DNA from: Hygrocybe punicea
Taxonomy: Eukaryota > Basidiomycota > Agaricomycetes > Agaricales > Hygrophoraceae
Reading direction: 5' to 3'
NCBI GenBank assembly: GCA_963556145.1
Contig: OY744470.1
Span: forward strand, 806,001-870,000
Length of the DNA: 64,000 nt
The notes below the pieces were generated by a model. It worked only from the letters and a program-made list of their open reading frames with translations, did no database searches and had not been told where the DNA came from. Below, in pieces: positions 1 through 11,115 of the stretch. The translations under genes and the position numbers were made by a program. How positions within the stretch are numbered: position 1 is the stretch's first letter; each line of letters opens with the position of its first letter.

Positions 1-3000
1 ATGAAGAATGCACGAAATCGGGAACACATGAAACCAAGGGCTCCCATTGCAGGTGGTGCAATTATTTCGTTACCACCCCAATGTTTTCACGGCTTGCCAC
101 CTAATAAGGATTTCGACGACTACTTTGGTGGACCTAGTCTCCAGGACATGCGGTGGCTACAACAAAGTAGTGGCATTGAAGCATACCCAACAAGTTGGGA
201 TCCTCTGCCCACGAAACGGTCTCCATGGGAGATTTTCAAAGACTACGGTTACCGCCTGGAACGAAGTTTTGCACTGATGTTTAACAAGGGTCACCCTAAC
301 TGTGTCAGGGAACATCTCCTACCTGTGGGCATCATTGGACCGCAGTCAATAGACGATGACTCGGACTTGGATGTAGAGAATGGCGGAGACAGATGTATCC
401 TCGGAATGTCAAACATGCTTCTGGAGGCAGGAGAAGTAGGATCTCCTAACAGTCATCAGGTGTTTCTCCAAGGAACCACGTCGGATCACAATTACATCCA
501 TGTGGACCTGGAAAAGGATACATATCGTCTGACACCAGAGGAAGTGCACTTATCAATAGATATCGACAGCATCATCTGGGTGACTCACAACCTCAAAGTC
601 CAAACACAGCTGCTGGTGCATGTCCTTCCTTACCATGGCAGGTTTCCACCAGTTCACAAAAACAACCATGTCTACGTGGAACTGTTGATGCCACAGTCTG
701 AAGAAGACAAGGAGTCTGGTGGCCGAAGTGAATGGTTCACTACTCGAAGTCCACTAAGCTGCATTCCACATTCACACTTTGCCAAGATTGGTGAAGGAGC
801 TGGTAGCTGCAACATCTCGGTGTTCTGGCCGAGGATGAAACACAGAAGTCACTTGACTGGCAAATGGGCTACTTTGGTGCCAGTGGAGATACAATCTTAT
901 TGGTTAACAGAAATCGTATACCCAGGCATACTCCACTGTGCAAATACAGCCACCTTGCCATATGTGGATTACACGATGGAGGAGTGGAGATGGAAATCGA
1001 CTGGAAAACAATACCCACTCACCAAGACGACAAGCATTGATTCGACCAAGCTAACAGAGATGCAGAAAAGGATGCGGGCAATCATCAAACAAAACCCAAA
1101 CAAATACGATATGTTTGGGTCATTCTTTTTTGTTGCAGATATCCGAGGAATCAAACGGTCGACAACTGTCATTGTTGGTGACCATGGAACGCCTTACCAG
1201 TTACTTTGCAAAAATTATCCAAGCATGGATTGGGAGTACATGATGGATAGGCAGCATGGACAACTGTTCATGGACCTAGGCATGGGCTTCCACCCTGACC
1301 CTGATAGCCAGGAACCACTCATTGGACTGTGGAGATTGGATAAAACCAATGCTTCATATGCAGCTGCAGGTATGAAGGCTGGCAACATTCACCACCTCAA
1401 TACACTGCGAAACTATGGTGGAATGCAGAGTGAAATGACCCTAGCACGTGCTGCTGCTGTGCAGCTGATTTTTCGGTCAACTTACAATCTCTGCTTTGAG
1501 ATCATCCGTCGTCCTGGAGGTGATAATTATTTCTGTGAGGATTCTGATGCCCACGATGTGAATCGAAACTTTCTGGAATGCATCAAAAGATACCATGGCT
1601 TGTTCATGGGAGCCACAACAAAGTCTTATGGAGTTCGAGAGGAGATACGTGGGAGTGGAGCTGCAATCAAGTTAGCGATGTTGAATGCTCCTAAAAAGGT
1701 GTGTGTGTCAACCATGAGGAATCAAAATAACCAAATAATAATGAAGCTTGTATGTGAACAAGATGCAGGAATACCTTCAGCATGAACCCATACTCTGGGT
1801 GAAGTCAAGCACATTCCTTAACTTCTTGTCTCGTCGGCTTCTGGAATTGAAGAACCTACAAGTGATGCTCTTTAAACAACCGACACGAAACTACAAGCTT
1901 CACACTGCTTTGATCATGCATTTGATTCGACACATTGTCATCACCCCCAAACCCACCTTCAGTTTCCTACGAAATGCGATGGTGGATGTCCAGTTTGGAC
2001 CAACGATCGAACGGTTTGGCATGTTCTTTCTACATGACCTAAACCTTTCAACAGGAGTTGTAACGGTTCTAGAAAAGGTTGACTGTCAGGAAGTCATAAC
2101 AGCCATGAAACATGCAAAACACAAGCCCAAACAACTGACACAGCCAGAAACCTCTTGTCCAAATTCCTTGTACCCTCTTGGCGATTCTCCACCATGGACT
2201 GATGTTGTGTCCACCATGGCCACACAACCGGAATTGCTTATGATGGAGTGGTTTTGGGATGAAATGTGGGCCAGTCATCGAAGAGCCAGTTCACTGTTTA
2301 TCCAGTTTACGGTTGACATGTGGCTGACTGTCAATGGAACAACACTTCAAGGACCTCTGCCTCATCCAAACACACTTGAAGAAGCCATGGGCACATGGAG
2401 TCTGAGAGCATTAATGGGGTTGTTGGAACACCGCACTTTCCTACCGTCCAGCCACAACCTGGAGGGACCTGTTCATGGGCGACGTACCAGAAGCCTTCGT
2501 GATATGGTCAAAGTGTTTTTCCCTGAACAGGGAAAGGTATTCCGGCCGAATTCAGTCAAGAGAGGTTACCTACAGAAATATGCTGAAGTTGTGGAGATAA
2601 TGACTGTGGGAGCTAAAAAAGATCTGGATCGGGCACTGCATATCATCTTTGACAGGCTTCAGTGTCTTCCCCTCTCATTGCCCTGCACATTGAAAGGACC
2701 TGGTAAAATCTGGAGCACGAAACAGGGATCCATTCAATTTCTGACTAATCCAGTCTACTATCGACTTCGAAAAATTGGCCCACCAAGAAAAAACCAACCA
2801 CGGCCATCGATGAAAGTGAAGGCATCAGCGATGATGATTGAAGCACGTCTTGCAGAGGAGCATCAAGGCATCCCAGCAAATGTGACCACGAGAGTAAGGC
2901 GTCGAGACAAACGGGAACAGAAGAGACTGGCAATGACCAGAGCACGTGGCAAACGGGTCAAAAAACCAAAGGCCATATCTTCTGGAACGAACACAGATTC

Positions 3001-3343
3001 AGAACGAAACCAGTCAGATGGTGGGTTGTCACACTTTGTTATGAGCTCAACACCACTGCCATGGATGCCAGAACATGGTCCATTGGAATCACAAGATGAT
3101 GGGCCAATGACAAGTTTGTTTGGATCAGAAGATGGGGGACGAATGAAAAGTTTGTTTGGATCAGAAGATGGAACAGCAGATGAGAGGAGAAGCAGAGGAT
3201 TGTCTGTGGCTCATGAACTTGGGCATAAACCTAATCCAACCCACAAAGCCATGAGTGACCCACGAAGGTCTGCAAGAATTCAGAAGATGAAAATGGGTGA
3301 GATTGAAAAGAGCAATAACTATGGTAATGTGATTTGTGCTTAA
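1..3343 (+). CDS. Large uncharacterised basidiomycete protein, 5' end outside window
   Basis: Two exons are read: 1-1698 and 1769-3343. The intron has donor GTGTGT after a Lys-Lys and acceptor GATGCAG, and joins in phase 0, giving at least 1,090 residues. The ATG at base 1 is probably internal because the frame is open to the window edge. I do not recognise the family. Conserved blocks shared with the gene at 62,950-64,000 are MFGSFFFV (about residue 370), a W-(D/E)-Y-x(2)-D-R-x-H-G block followed by (L/F)-(Y/F)-M-D-L-G, IHHLNTLRNYGG, and KSYGVREE. The last 200 residues are basic, then acidic and serine-rich, and match the relic at 20,637-21,113. A 10-residue motif (MTSLFGSEDG / MKSLFGSEDG) occurs twice near residue 1,010. 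No catalytic motif is certain. A transposon-borne gene or a subtelomeric gene family are both possible. Confidence 0.7.
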
Positions 3344-3831
3344 TCCTCTTTGGCCCCAAATAATGTGATGTAATTCATTCTCTAGGGACATTGACTAGAG
3401 CATCTAAGATGAGATTGCAGGGAGGAATCCATGAGAAAGAGGAAGAGGAAGAGGAAGAGGAAGGAGGAAAGGAAGAAGAGATGCAAATGAACAGGAGGTA
3501 TGATAAATTTGACTAGGGAGAGTAGCTGATAGTAAAAGTCAAATCCACAGAGGAACAAACTTGGGTTATGGCAATAGAATTGCCAATACCAATAAGAGAG
3601 GGACAAGTTGGAGGTATTTGGCTCAGGAGGAGGAGGAAGAGGAAGAGGAGGAAGAGGAGGAAGAGGAGATTGCACCACAAATCTGAGTTATTACAGCAAC
3701 ATAGGCTCATTGAGAAAGAGGTCTACTTGAGATGAATTCTGAATGTATAAAAAGGATATATTGGGAGAAAGGACATATGTAATAGCCACTACATAGAGAA
3801 AGGTGAGATTGAATGTATGTAACCATAGCCA
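3344..3831. repeat. Purine-rich low-complexity spacer
   Basis: The + strand carries GAGGAAGAGGAAGAGG-type runs at about 3,425-3,480 and 3,625-3,668. The Pro/Leu-rich minus-strand frames across it are low-complexity artefacts. No gene is seen. Confidence 0.7.
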
Positions 3832-4002
3832 GTTAAGATCATTCTTGTTTTCAGGAGAAGTTTTAATTTGCTGAATGAGGAAAAAAAGGTAGGGCAAGAC
3901 ATGTGAAGGCATGCTTTGCAGCATGCCATCAAATGTCTTGCCCTACCTTTTGTTCTCATTCAGCAAATTAAAACTTTTCCTGAAAACAAGAATGATCTTA
4001 AC
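3832..4002. repeat. 171-bp foldback (near-perfect inverted repeat)
   Basis: The left arm starts GTTAAGATCATTCTTGTTTTC and the right arm ends with its complement, AATGATCTTAAC. The arms meet at a GCATGC-TTTGCA-GCATGC centre near 3,917. The arms carry only a few mismatches over about 80 bp each. It resembles a foldback MITE. It has no coding capacity and no clear target-site duplication. Confidence 0.75.
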
Positions 4003-4045
4003 CCTAAGCTGTATGCTGATCATAACCCTGGTTGTGGGATGCAAC

Positions 4046-4080
4046 CTAGGGTTAGGGTTTACATGTAGGGTTAGGGTTTA
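4046..4080 (+). repeat. Short interstitial telomere-like repeats
   Basis: Two blocks each contain two adjacent TTAGGG-type hexamers (AGGGTTAGGGTTT and TAGGGTTAGGGTTTA), separated by ACATG. TTAGGG is the usual fungal telomere repeat. The tract is too short to be a telomere, so it may be an interstitial remnant or chance. Confidence 0.45.
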
Positions 4081-4749
4081 ATGTCCAATGCTCCACAACC
4101 GCTTGACAGAATTTCAAAATTTTAATGCCACTAGGGTTATGAATTATTTCGAGAATTATGGTGAATTTTTCAGAATTTTTGGAATGAGTGTTTTGATATA
4201 CATATCAGTAAATGGAGCCATAAATTACAAGCAACAAATGTACCAAGCTATAAAGCGGACTAATAGACGATCACACACATCCCAAATCACTCCTTTGTGA
4301 CGCCGAAACACTCATTGAAAGCAGGGAACAAAGGGTTAAACAGATACATTTGAATTTACACCCCTATGACTGAAACCCATCTCAAATTTTGCAAATCAAA
4401 GGAAGCAACAGAAAAGCAAAATTGAGCGGTCAAAAAATGTAACTCCTGGCTACAATTAAGCCTGGAAACCATCAGAACAATAGCCTCAATATTCATGGCA
4501 ACAGGCTATGTTTAATTGCACTCCCCCTATCAACAATACTCCTATGCTCACCAATTTGCATACAATGCAGCACATGTGCTAGCATCACTAAAGCGAAAAA
4601 TAAGAGCTATGGCAACATGCCTCATGACCCCTAGATGTCCTAGAAACAATCAATAAGCATAGCTCTCAAAGAATTCACACACCCTCACAACCAGGGCTGT
4701 GCTAGTGGATATCAGAGAACTGCCACAGAATACCCCTAAGAACAGCACC

Positions 4750-5090
4750 AAAAATGCGAAATTCTAGAGCTATAGTAACCTTCCAATGTACACAGAACAG
4801 CCCAGACAAAGGGGCAGTGATAGCAACAAAGAGGCAGTGATAGCAACAATATCCAATTACAGCCTCCCCCCTTGTAATATTCCTACTCCTATCCAATAAC
4901 TGGGTAACAAAGAGCATCAAAAATGCGAAATTGTGGGGCTAGAATGCACACAGAACAGCCCAGACAAAGGGGCAATGATAGTAACCAAGAGGTAGTAATA
5001 GCAACAATATCCAATTACCACCTTCCCCCCTTAATGTTTCCACTCCTATCCAATGTCTGTGCAACAAACAGCAACCAAAATCGAAATGAA
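4750..5090 (+). repeat. Two tandem units of about 169 bp
   Basis: The block beginning AAAATGCGAAATT at 4,750 recurs at about 4,919. Both contain CAGAACAGCCCAGACAAAGG, a GATAGCAACAA-type run, a poly-C stretch and CTCCTATCCAAT. A third, more diverged unit may begin near 5,080, and diverged relatives may lie at 4,400-4,700. No coding sequence is evident. Confidence 0.6.
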
Positions 5091-5169
5091 GCGGCCAGAA
5101 CACAGTCTGGAAGCAATAGAACCCATATGGGCATCATTGGACTTTATATGAATCCATGCAACCAACTTT

Positions 5170-5650
5170 GATAGGGCCTGGTAGCTAATGAGCAGATACT
5201 GCTATTGGCCAGCCAAAGTCTTGGTCCCCCTTCCATTTCTGGAGAGAACCCTGTCTCCCCAGCCTATAAAAGAGCTCAGAAAAGCCTCGTCTAAACAGAT
5301 CACCACTCACTCTGCTCTACTCCCTGTGGGAACTGAAGAAGCACCTCTGCAGAAACAAGGACCAGCCACTTGTTTTCCCCTCTTGGGGTGAGTGTTTAAA
5401 ACTGTTCCTTTGAATCCCCACCCTTTCTGCAGTACCCCTTGTATTTTTTCTCTGTGTTTCAAAGCTGTAACACTTGGCCCAAGGCCTTGTCAGCTTGGTT
5501 CTATGACAGAACCCCCACTACTGATGTGACTGTTCCAGTGAACTTATGTAGACTCTCTGTTCACTTTGGGAGAAATATCCCCCAGTCCAGCTGTCTTGAA
5601 GCTGTTTCTGAGACCTCCTGGTTCTCACCATTTCAACCTAACCTATCTTC
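5170..5650 (+). mobile_element. Solo Gypsy-type LTR, degenerate (tentative)
   Basis: The order of elements resembles Agaricomycete Ty3/Gypsy LTRs: a pyrimidine-rich start, a TATA-like CCTATAAAAG at about 5,263, a leader with CTCTGCTCTACTCCCTG, then GTAACACTTGGCCCAAGGCC, TTCTATGACAGAACCCCC and CCCCCAGTCC. No internal gag-pol and no second copy are present in the window. I could not fix the ends or a target-site duplication. The classification rests on overall resemblance. Confidence 0.4.
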
Positions 5651-5690
5651 GCGTACGTACCTTGGAATAATCACTAACCCTTTTGTGGTG

Positions 5691-5787
5691 CGAACTTAGC
5701 TGACAACCTATGTTCGGTTGTAGAAGGTGTTTTGCGTAAGTTGGTTTGATAAAACGTTATCGAACATAGCTGACCGTCTATGTTCGG
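5691..5787. repeat. Dispersed palindromes, group 1 (2 copies)
   Basis: Copies at 5,691-5,717 and 5,761-5,787. The second has arms CGAACATAG and CTATGTTCGG around CTGACCGT. They lie immediately upstream of relic D exons. Confidence 0.8.
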
Positions 5788-5788
5788 A

Positions 5789-6275
5789 CGAAGCACTAGA
5801 TATAACAGGTAAGACGTTGATGAAACACGTTGCAGACCTTCACAATGTGCTGATCTTGAGAGACTCAGATGAAGATCTCGCAGTGGCTGTAGAAACCGAT
5901 GGTAAGTGGTGTTCTTGAAATGTGTCATCAAGCAAGTAAACCTCGGCTTGCTTTTTTAACTATGAAAAGGTCACCATGATGAGGATGAGGGGCTCGGCGA
6001 CAACCCCTCGGCGAAGGGTAAAGAGCCCATGCATGGTGAGTGTTGTTGATTCTTGATATGAATGACTTGCGTGGTGACACTGAACCGGCAGGCCGCAAGC
6101 GCACGAACACTGGTGTCGGCTCTCCGCCACAATCGAGTAAGCAATAAGTATTCCTAGATAATAATATACATGGTCCGTTAGTAACAAAGTGTTCCCTTTC
6201 ACAGCCAGGAACACAAGGCCTCGTACAGCCGGCGCCAACGACGTGGTCGAGGTTGCAGTATTGCCCACCGCGTGA
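5789..6275 (+). pseudogene. Relic D: 3' tail exons of a ParB-like family gene
   Basis: Only the C-terminal exons remain, on the + strand. They read about 5,824-5,900 (acidic), 5,958-6,026 (ending KGKEPMH), 6,092-6,138 (GRKRTNTG then SPPQ) and 6,205-6,275 (ending VEVAVLPTA-stop). Splice signals are normal (GTAAGT, GTGAGT, GTAAGC donors; CAG/AAG acceptors). The same exon series ends copies A, B and C, which is how it was recognised. The 5' body of the gene is missing; the sequence upstream is two of the dispersed palindromes and then the LTR-like region. It converges with copy A, as copy B converges with copy C. It is inferred to be a truncated duplicate. Confidence 0.6.
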
Positions 6276-6958
6276 TGACATCGTCGACGTGTTTGACGTC
6301 TTTTGTTTGTTTACAATACCATACACCGACCGTTTCTTTTTGTACCCAGCTCTCCAGTAAAAATTTCATTTCTTTTCAATTGTCCCATTTGTGCCCGAAC
6401 TAAGATGATGGGTAAGGCTGGATGGAGTTACTAACAGGCATGATTGTTGGTGGAAAATGCTTGTAACCGATCACAATAATCTTTCAGGTTTTTGAAATGA
6501 TTGCTCCAGAGAAAAACAACATTGGAATAAATTTACAGGGCAACTAGCATAATATTGTGAAAATGTTAAGCGGCACGCAAAGAATGGCATCAAGAAAGAG
6601 AGACCCTGTTCACGCGGTGGGCAATAATACCTCAACCTCCTCAACCTCCTCGACATCATCACCATCAAGGCGGGGCCTTATCCTTCTGACTGAAAAAACC
6701 AAAAAAAAGCCTGTCAAGAACCAGCCCAACCAACCTATAAATAAAATATGAATTCAACATCACTTACCCGTTTGTGGAGGTGAGACGACATTGGTATTCG
6801 AGCGCTTACGGCCTGCCCCCGAGTTTTTTATTATCATTGGCATACAAGATTTATCATTCGCACTCACCACCACCAGGCATCTTCTTAGGGGTTGCTAACA
6901 GCTCTTCAATGTCTAGGCGTCAATTATTGTCAGTGGATGTCAACGTTGTTGGCTTAGC

Positions 6959-7420
6959 CGAACATAGGCAGTCGGCTATGTTCGTGAAGGTCTCCTCACC
7001 TGGTTGCTCTGATCAGGTCGGCGAACAATATAACCTGTCAGCTAAGTTCGCTGACGTCTCGTGAAAGAAGACCACTACTAACCTTGCATTACCACAACTA
7101 AAAAACACAACGGCAGGATGAGCAAAGGAATTAAATAAATGTGAGGAAGAAGGTCCACGGTGCTTTTTCATACCTTGCAAGTCTTTCGAACTGCCACCAA
7201 CCGGCACGGTCACTGAAGATGGCTGGCCACCTATGTTCTCCGAAGATGGCTGGCCACCTTAAAGTTCGCTTAATGAAGTTCACCACCTAACAAATAGGCC
7301 AAAGGCAATCGTTTCATTTCATTTACCTGTCAAAGGCTGACTGGGGCCCGCCACTGTGACCGCTTGTGTGGCCTGCTTGGCTGCAAAGTCATGCGAACAT
7401 GGGCGGTCAGCTATGTTCGG
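6959..7420. repeat. Dispersed palindromes, group 2 (about 5 copies)
   Basis: Copies at 6,959-6,984, 7,021-7,050, 7,213-7,238 with a directly repeated half-copy at 7,241, and 7,394-7,420. They lie in the 3' introns of copy A. Variants use GAAGATGG in place of GAACATAG. Confidence 0.75.
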
Positions 7421-8814
7421 TATCAACATTCGCATTCTTACCTTTCAATTGTTTGGTAGAAGATTTCGGCTTCAGATGGTGTGCCGAGGTCTGACAGGTT
7501 ACCCTGAGCGTCGTGTGTGAATCGCTCAGGGAATGTCGACGCTCGACAGGTATTGTCGGCAGTTCTTCCAACAAAACATCATGATCGTCATCTTGCAAAA
7601 CCTTTCGCAGCCGCAACCGAGTCGCGTTCAGGGTGAGGGCCTGGATTAAAGAGTAAATAAAAGTTGGGGTTCAGTTCCCAATCCAAGTTCTTGATGGCTG
7701 CTTTACCTCGATGAGATGAGTTACCGCCTCATGCACCTCTTCACAGACCGGGGCAGTCTTCTTGTTCTTGCCAAATGCTGGCCGGTAGAATGACAAGGCG
7801 TTATTTTCGATGCTCCCGACGATGCGAGCGATCGTTAGCTGGTCTTGCTCCAGACTCACCCCGAACCCTGCTCATCAAAACACCGATCTCTGGCTGGCCC
7901 TCAGGATCCCATTTAGTGGGAACACCAGCCAATCCATCAGCCCATTCATACTCAACGAGCCTCCGTGCGATGGCCCCCGTTTCGTGATCGATGACCTGCA
8001 CCCTGCGCGAATGGTCTGATATCAATCCTTTCAGAAATTGACGCAATATGTTGGCGGCTGGCACCGCTTCCAACAACCTCGTGCGATACGTTTGGGCCGC
8101 AACAAATTCCTGGATGGCGCACATGGCTACGCATGGCAGTTGTTTCGTCAGGGATTTTTTGTCGAAGCTTGTCCAAAGCCACATGGTCGAACGTAGCAAA
8201 TCTCCGCCAGGCAACGTGTCAAACCTTGCCCATGGCACATCCGACGTCTGGTTGATGTAGCCGGTCATCGTTGAGATCATCTCCGCCGCGATGTCCTTTG
8301 GTTCCTTGCCTGGCTTCAGCAACTCACGCAATCCATCAATCAGCCAATGTCGCCTTTGCGAGATAACCTTTGCCCTTTGTTGCAAAGCCAAGCCCTCGTC
8401 GTCACTTTCGTTTGGCTCCTCGTCCAGCTCTGCCTCCAGAATGTCGTCCCAGCCCTCCTCAAAAAAGGCCGCTAGATCCTTTGGGGCCGTCACCCTCTTG
8501 ACCCGATGGGATGCATCCACAAGATATGCTTCCATCGCGAGAATGCTTTGACGATGGGTGCTGAAGAAAGCGAGAAGCTTGTTTCAAACGGTCAACTGTT
8601 AGTTTGTGATGAATATCTTAATATCGACTCACCGTCTGTCGCATCACATCCTCGTGACCGCGAGCCAACGTACCGCCGTGAATGATGTTGTTGAACATGG
8701 CACCTGAAAGGTCGTCCATGTCGTGGCTTCGGGTCATGTACCGTTTATATGGTGCCATGGGTTCGACCCAAGTCGAAATCTGCAGTCAGATGCCAGGTTA
8801 ACGCTTGTCGCAGT

Positions 8815-9066
8815 CCCGAACATAGGTGACCTCCTATGTTCGGGTTAAGAGAGGGCTAGACTTTACATATTGTTGGTAAACCATTGCCGAACATGGTTGA
8901 TCTGCTATGTTCGGTAAAGGGCTACCAATAATATGTGAAGTGCTAGACTTACATATATTGTTGGTAAACCTTTGCCGAACATGGTTGATCTGCCATGTTC
9001 GGTAAAGGGCTACGAATAATATGTAAAGTGCTCCTCACCCGAACATAGCTGGCTTGCAATATTCGG
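8815..9066. repeat. Dispersed palindromes, group 3 (4 copies, copy A intron)
   Basis: Copies at 8,815-8,844, 8,887-8,914, 8,975-9,002 and 9,038-9,066, in the intron between the third and fourth large exons of copy A. The second and third are part of an about 88-bp tandem duplication. The second is also enclosed by an outer inverted repeat, ACATATTGTTGGTA / TACCAATAATATGT. Confidence 0.85.
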
Positions 9067-10783
9067 ATACAACCAAACGAATATCGTGTTACTTACCTCA
9101 CTTATGCTGTGCTGGCTGAAACGCAACCAATCCGTCAGGAAAGGTATCATCGACGGCGTGATGAAGGGCCAAAGACTGATGAACAAACACGACGACGGCT
9201 CCAGCAAGTACTGGATCTTCGCTCTCACATTCTTCTTCACCTCCAACTGTTCCGAATCCAACTCCAGCTTCGACAACTCAATTCGAATCAATGACGACAC
9301 CTTCATCATGTAATCCAGCATGATCGACTCAAACGCCTCGCCAGTCGTCCCAAAACTTTCCCATTCCTCTGACATGCAGTCCGTGAAAATGCCATCGATT
9401 CCTTGAATTATCGATTCCGTTAGCAGCACGGGGTCCTCGTCCAACTGTTCCAGAGTTTGTTGCCCAATGTCCTTCAACTTCCGGACCGCCTCTGATTTTG
9501 GATCATGGTTGTCATCGTTAGCCGCTTGTTGAAGTGCCCAGATCTCTTCAACAGATGGGAATTCCCCTGGGGTGAAACAAAACTTCAACTGTTTCGTGAG
9601 GTGAGTCGTCAACTCCGCCAAGAGCTACTTGAAATGTAAGTGTGGATGGCATTATGTTGGGGTAAAGCTAACTCACTCCACCGCCAACACCGCGGAACAT
9701 CTTGTGCGCCCATTCCAGTTTGATGCAGGGCATCGTGTAGAATGGTTTCCCCAACCGGATCAGGGTGGTATAAAACTCCAAAACGTTGCTGGAGCTGTAA
9801 ATCGCCACATACGGGCTGTTGTTTTTGGCCGACCGAACGAGAGCCTCTACGGCCTTCTCATACTCCTCCTGTCCCCTTCGCTTCGATTCAATCAGACTCA
9901 GAAACGTGCTCACAAGTTTCTCTTCCGAGGTTTCGCGATACACGTGAAGATTTTCGTTCCTCGACAATAAATCCGTTACAATCTTCCCTGCCCTTTTGAC
10001 TTCACCTTCCCATAAATAAAACAAAGCAAATTATCATCATGCAAGTATGCTTAGTAGGTTACTCATGAGCGCGGTACAGAACCACCATCCACTGCGAAGC
10101 CACCTGGTACTCAATATATGCCGGCGAGCTCTCATCTTCCCCTCTCATCTTCGCCCTCTTCCATTTGGCCAAAAGTTTCGCGATAAGTTGTTGCAACGCG
10201 TATTGCCGATGCCGTCCCGCCAGTGCTAACACGTGTGGTTGCTTAAGCCCACGTAACGTCCACTTCAGCGCAGGAAGGTCCGCCCCCAGGTTCGGGTTGT
10301 CCGTGTAACTATTAGCGTCGACCCAATTGTCATGCACGATGATTGGAATCGCGTTCTTCTCCATGTATCGCTGGATTCCATTTTCCAGCATCGACCACAT
10401 GATTTTCCTTCCTTCATTGACACTGAGTGGCCGGAAGTTGAATTGGCCGAAAAGCAGCGGGACGTCCGAGCTGACGATGTTCATCTTCGCGTATCCAAGC
10501 ACGCAGCCTCGGCGCAACTGCTCAGCGTGGAGCAACTCGGCGCTCAACGTTTCCGCAGTGTGGAGTTGGTTTGCCTGCATCTCATTCAAGAATTACAACA
10601 TTGTCCACCGCACTGAGGAGGGCTCACCATGAATGGATGGTTGACAAAAAGAAATTTGAGATGGGTGTTGTTGTGGTTGCGGTGGAAAATCAAACTCAGT
10701 CACTCAGTGACTCGCCATGGAGCTCCTTTATTTACTTGCCTCATGGTTTACCTCGTGGCTTACCATAAATAGAGGCGAGGCGG

Positions 10784-10982
10784 CCCGAACATAGATGTTC
10801 TGCTATGTTCGGACGGTTCCATGATAATACACTCAAATATTGAAATTATTTTTGTTGTTATCTAAATGCAGTATTCACACATCAAAGATACTGCCGCTTA
10901 ATTTTTTGGAACCCAGATTATGGTCTTAGAAAATGTCCTAATAAAGTTATTCGTGCGAAGATAAACGGTCAGCCAAGTTCGG
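10784..10982. repeat. Dispersed palindromes, group 4 (A/B divergent promoter)
   Basis: Copies at 10,784-10,812 (CCCGAACATAG / CTATGTTCGG) and 10,956-10,982 (degenerate). They lie in the 485-bp spacer between the divergent starts of copies A and B, where they could act as regulatory sites. That role is inference. Confidence 0.75.
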
Positions 10983-11115
10983 CAAGCAAATGTGTCAAGT
11001 GTATTATTCATCGTGCCAAGCCAGGCACAAAAATGGACGAGTCAGAACAAACAAAATACAACACTTTAGCCTTTTTTTTTCTCAACTCTCAACCACCACC
11101 GACCAACAACACAAC

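Larger units (their letters stand above)
6610..10630 (-). pseudogene. Copy A: ParB/Srx-like family gene, decayed
   Basis: Same exon plan as copy C. A start exon carries only ATG (10,630-10,628). The next exon, beginning about 10,574, holds the ParB-like part: a MLENGIQRY-x(4)-AIPIIV segment and the AGRHRQYAL motif, which recalls the GxRR/GxHR motif of ParB and sulfiredoxin folds. Further exons are about 10,015-9,680, 9,620-9,025, 8,780-8,630, 8,560-7,700 and 7,650-7,410, then small tail exons ending VEVLLPTA at 6,610. Two lesions are visible. The donor after the ParB-like exon reads ATGAGT where copies B and C have GTGAGT/GTGGGT. Relative to copy C, 5 nt are missing near 7,857, shifting the frame inside SRVRG-LEQDQL. 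It is head-to-head with copy B. Identification as ParB-like rests on motif order only. Confidence 0.6.

Noticed and set aside
4046..4080. A true telomere
   Set aside because: Only two short pairs of hexamers, with single-copy sequence on both sides.
5170..5650. Full LTR retrotransposon
   Set aside because: No gag-pol, primer-binding site or second LTR was found; kept only as a tentative solo LTR.
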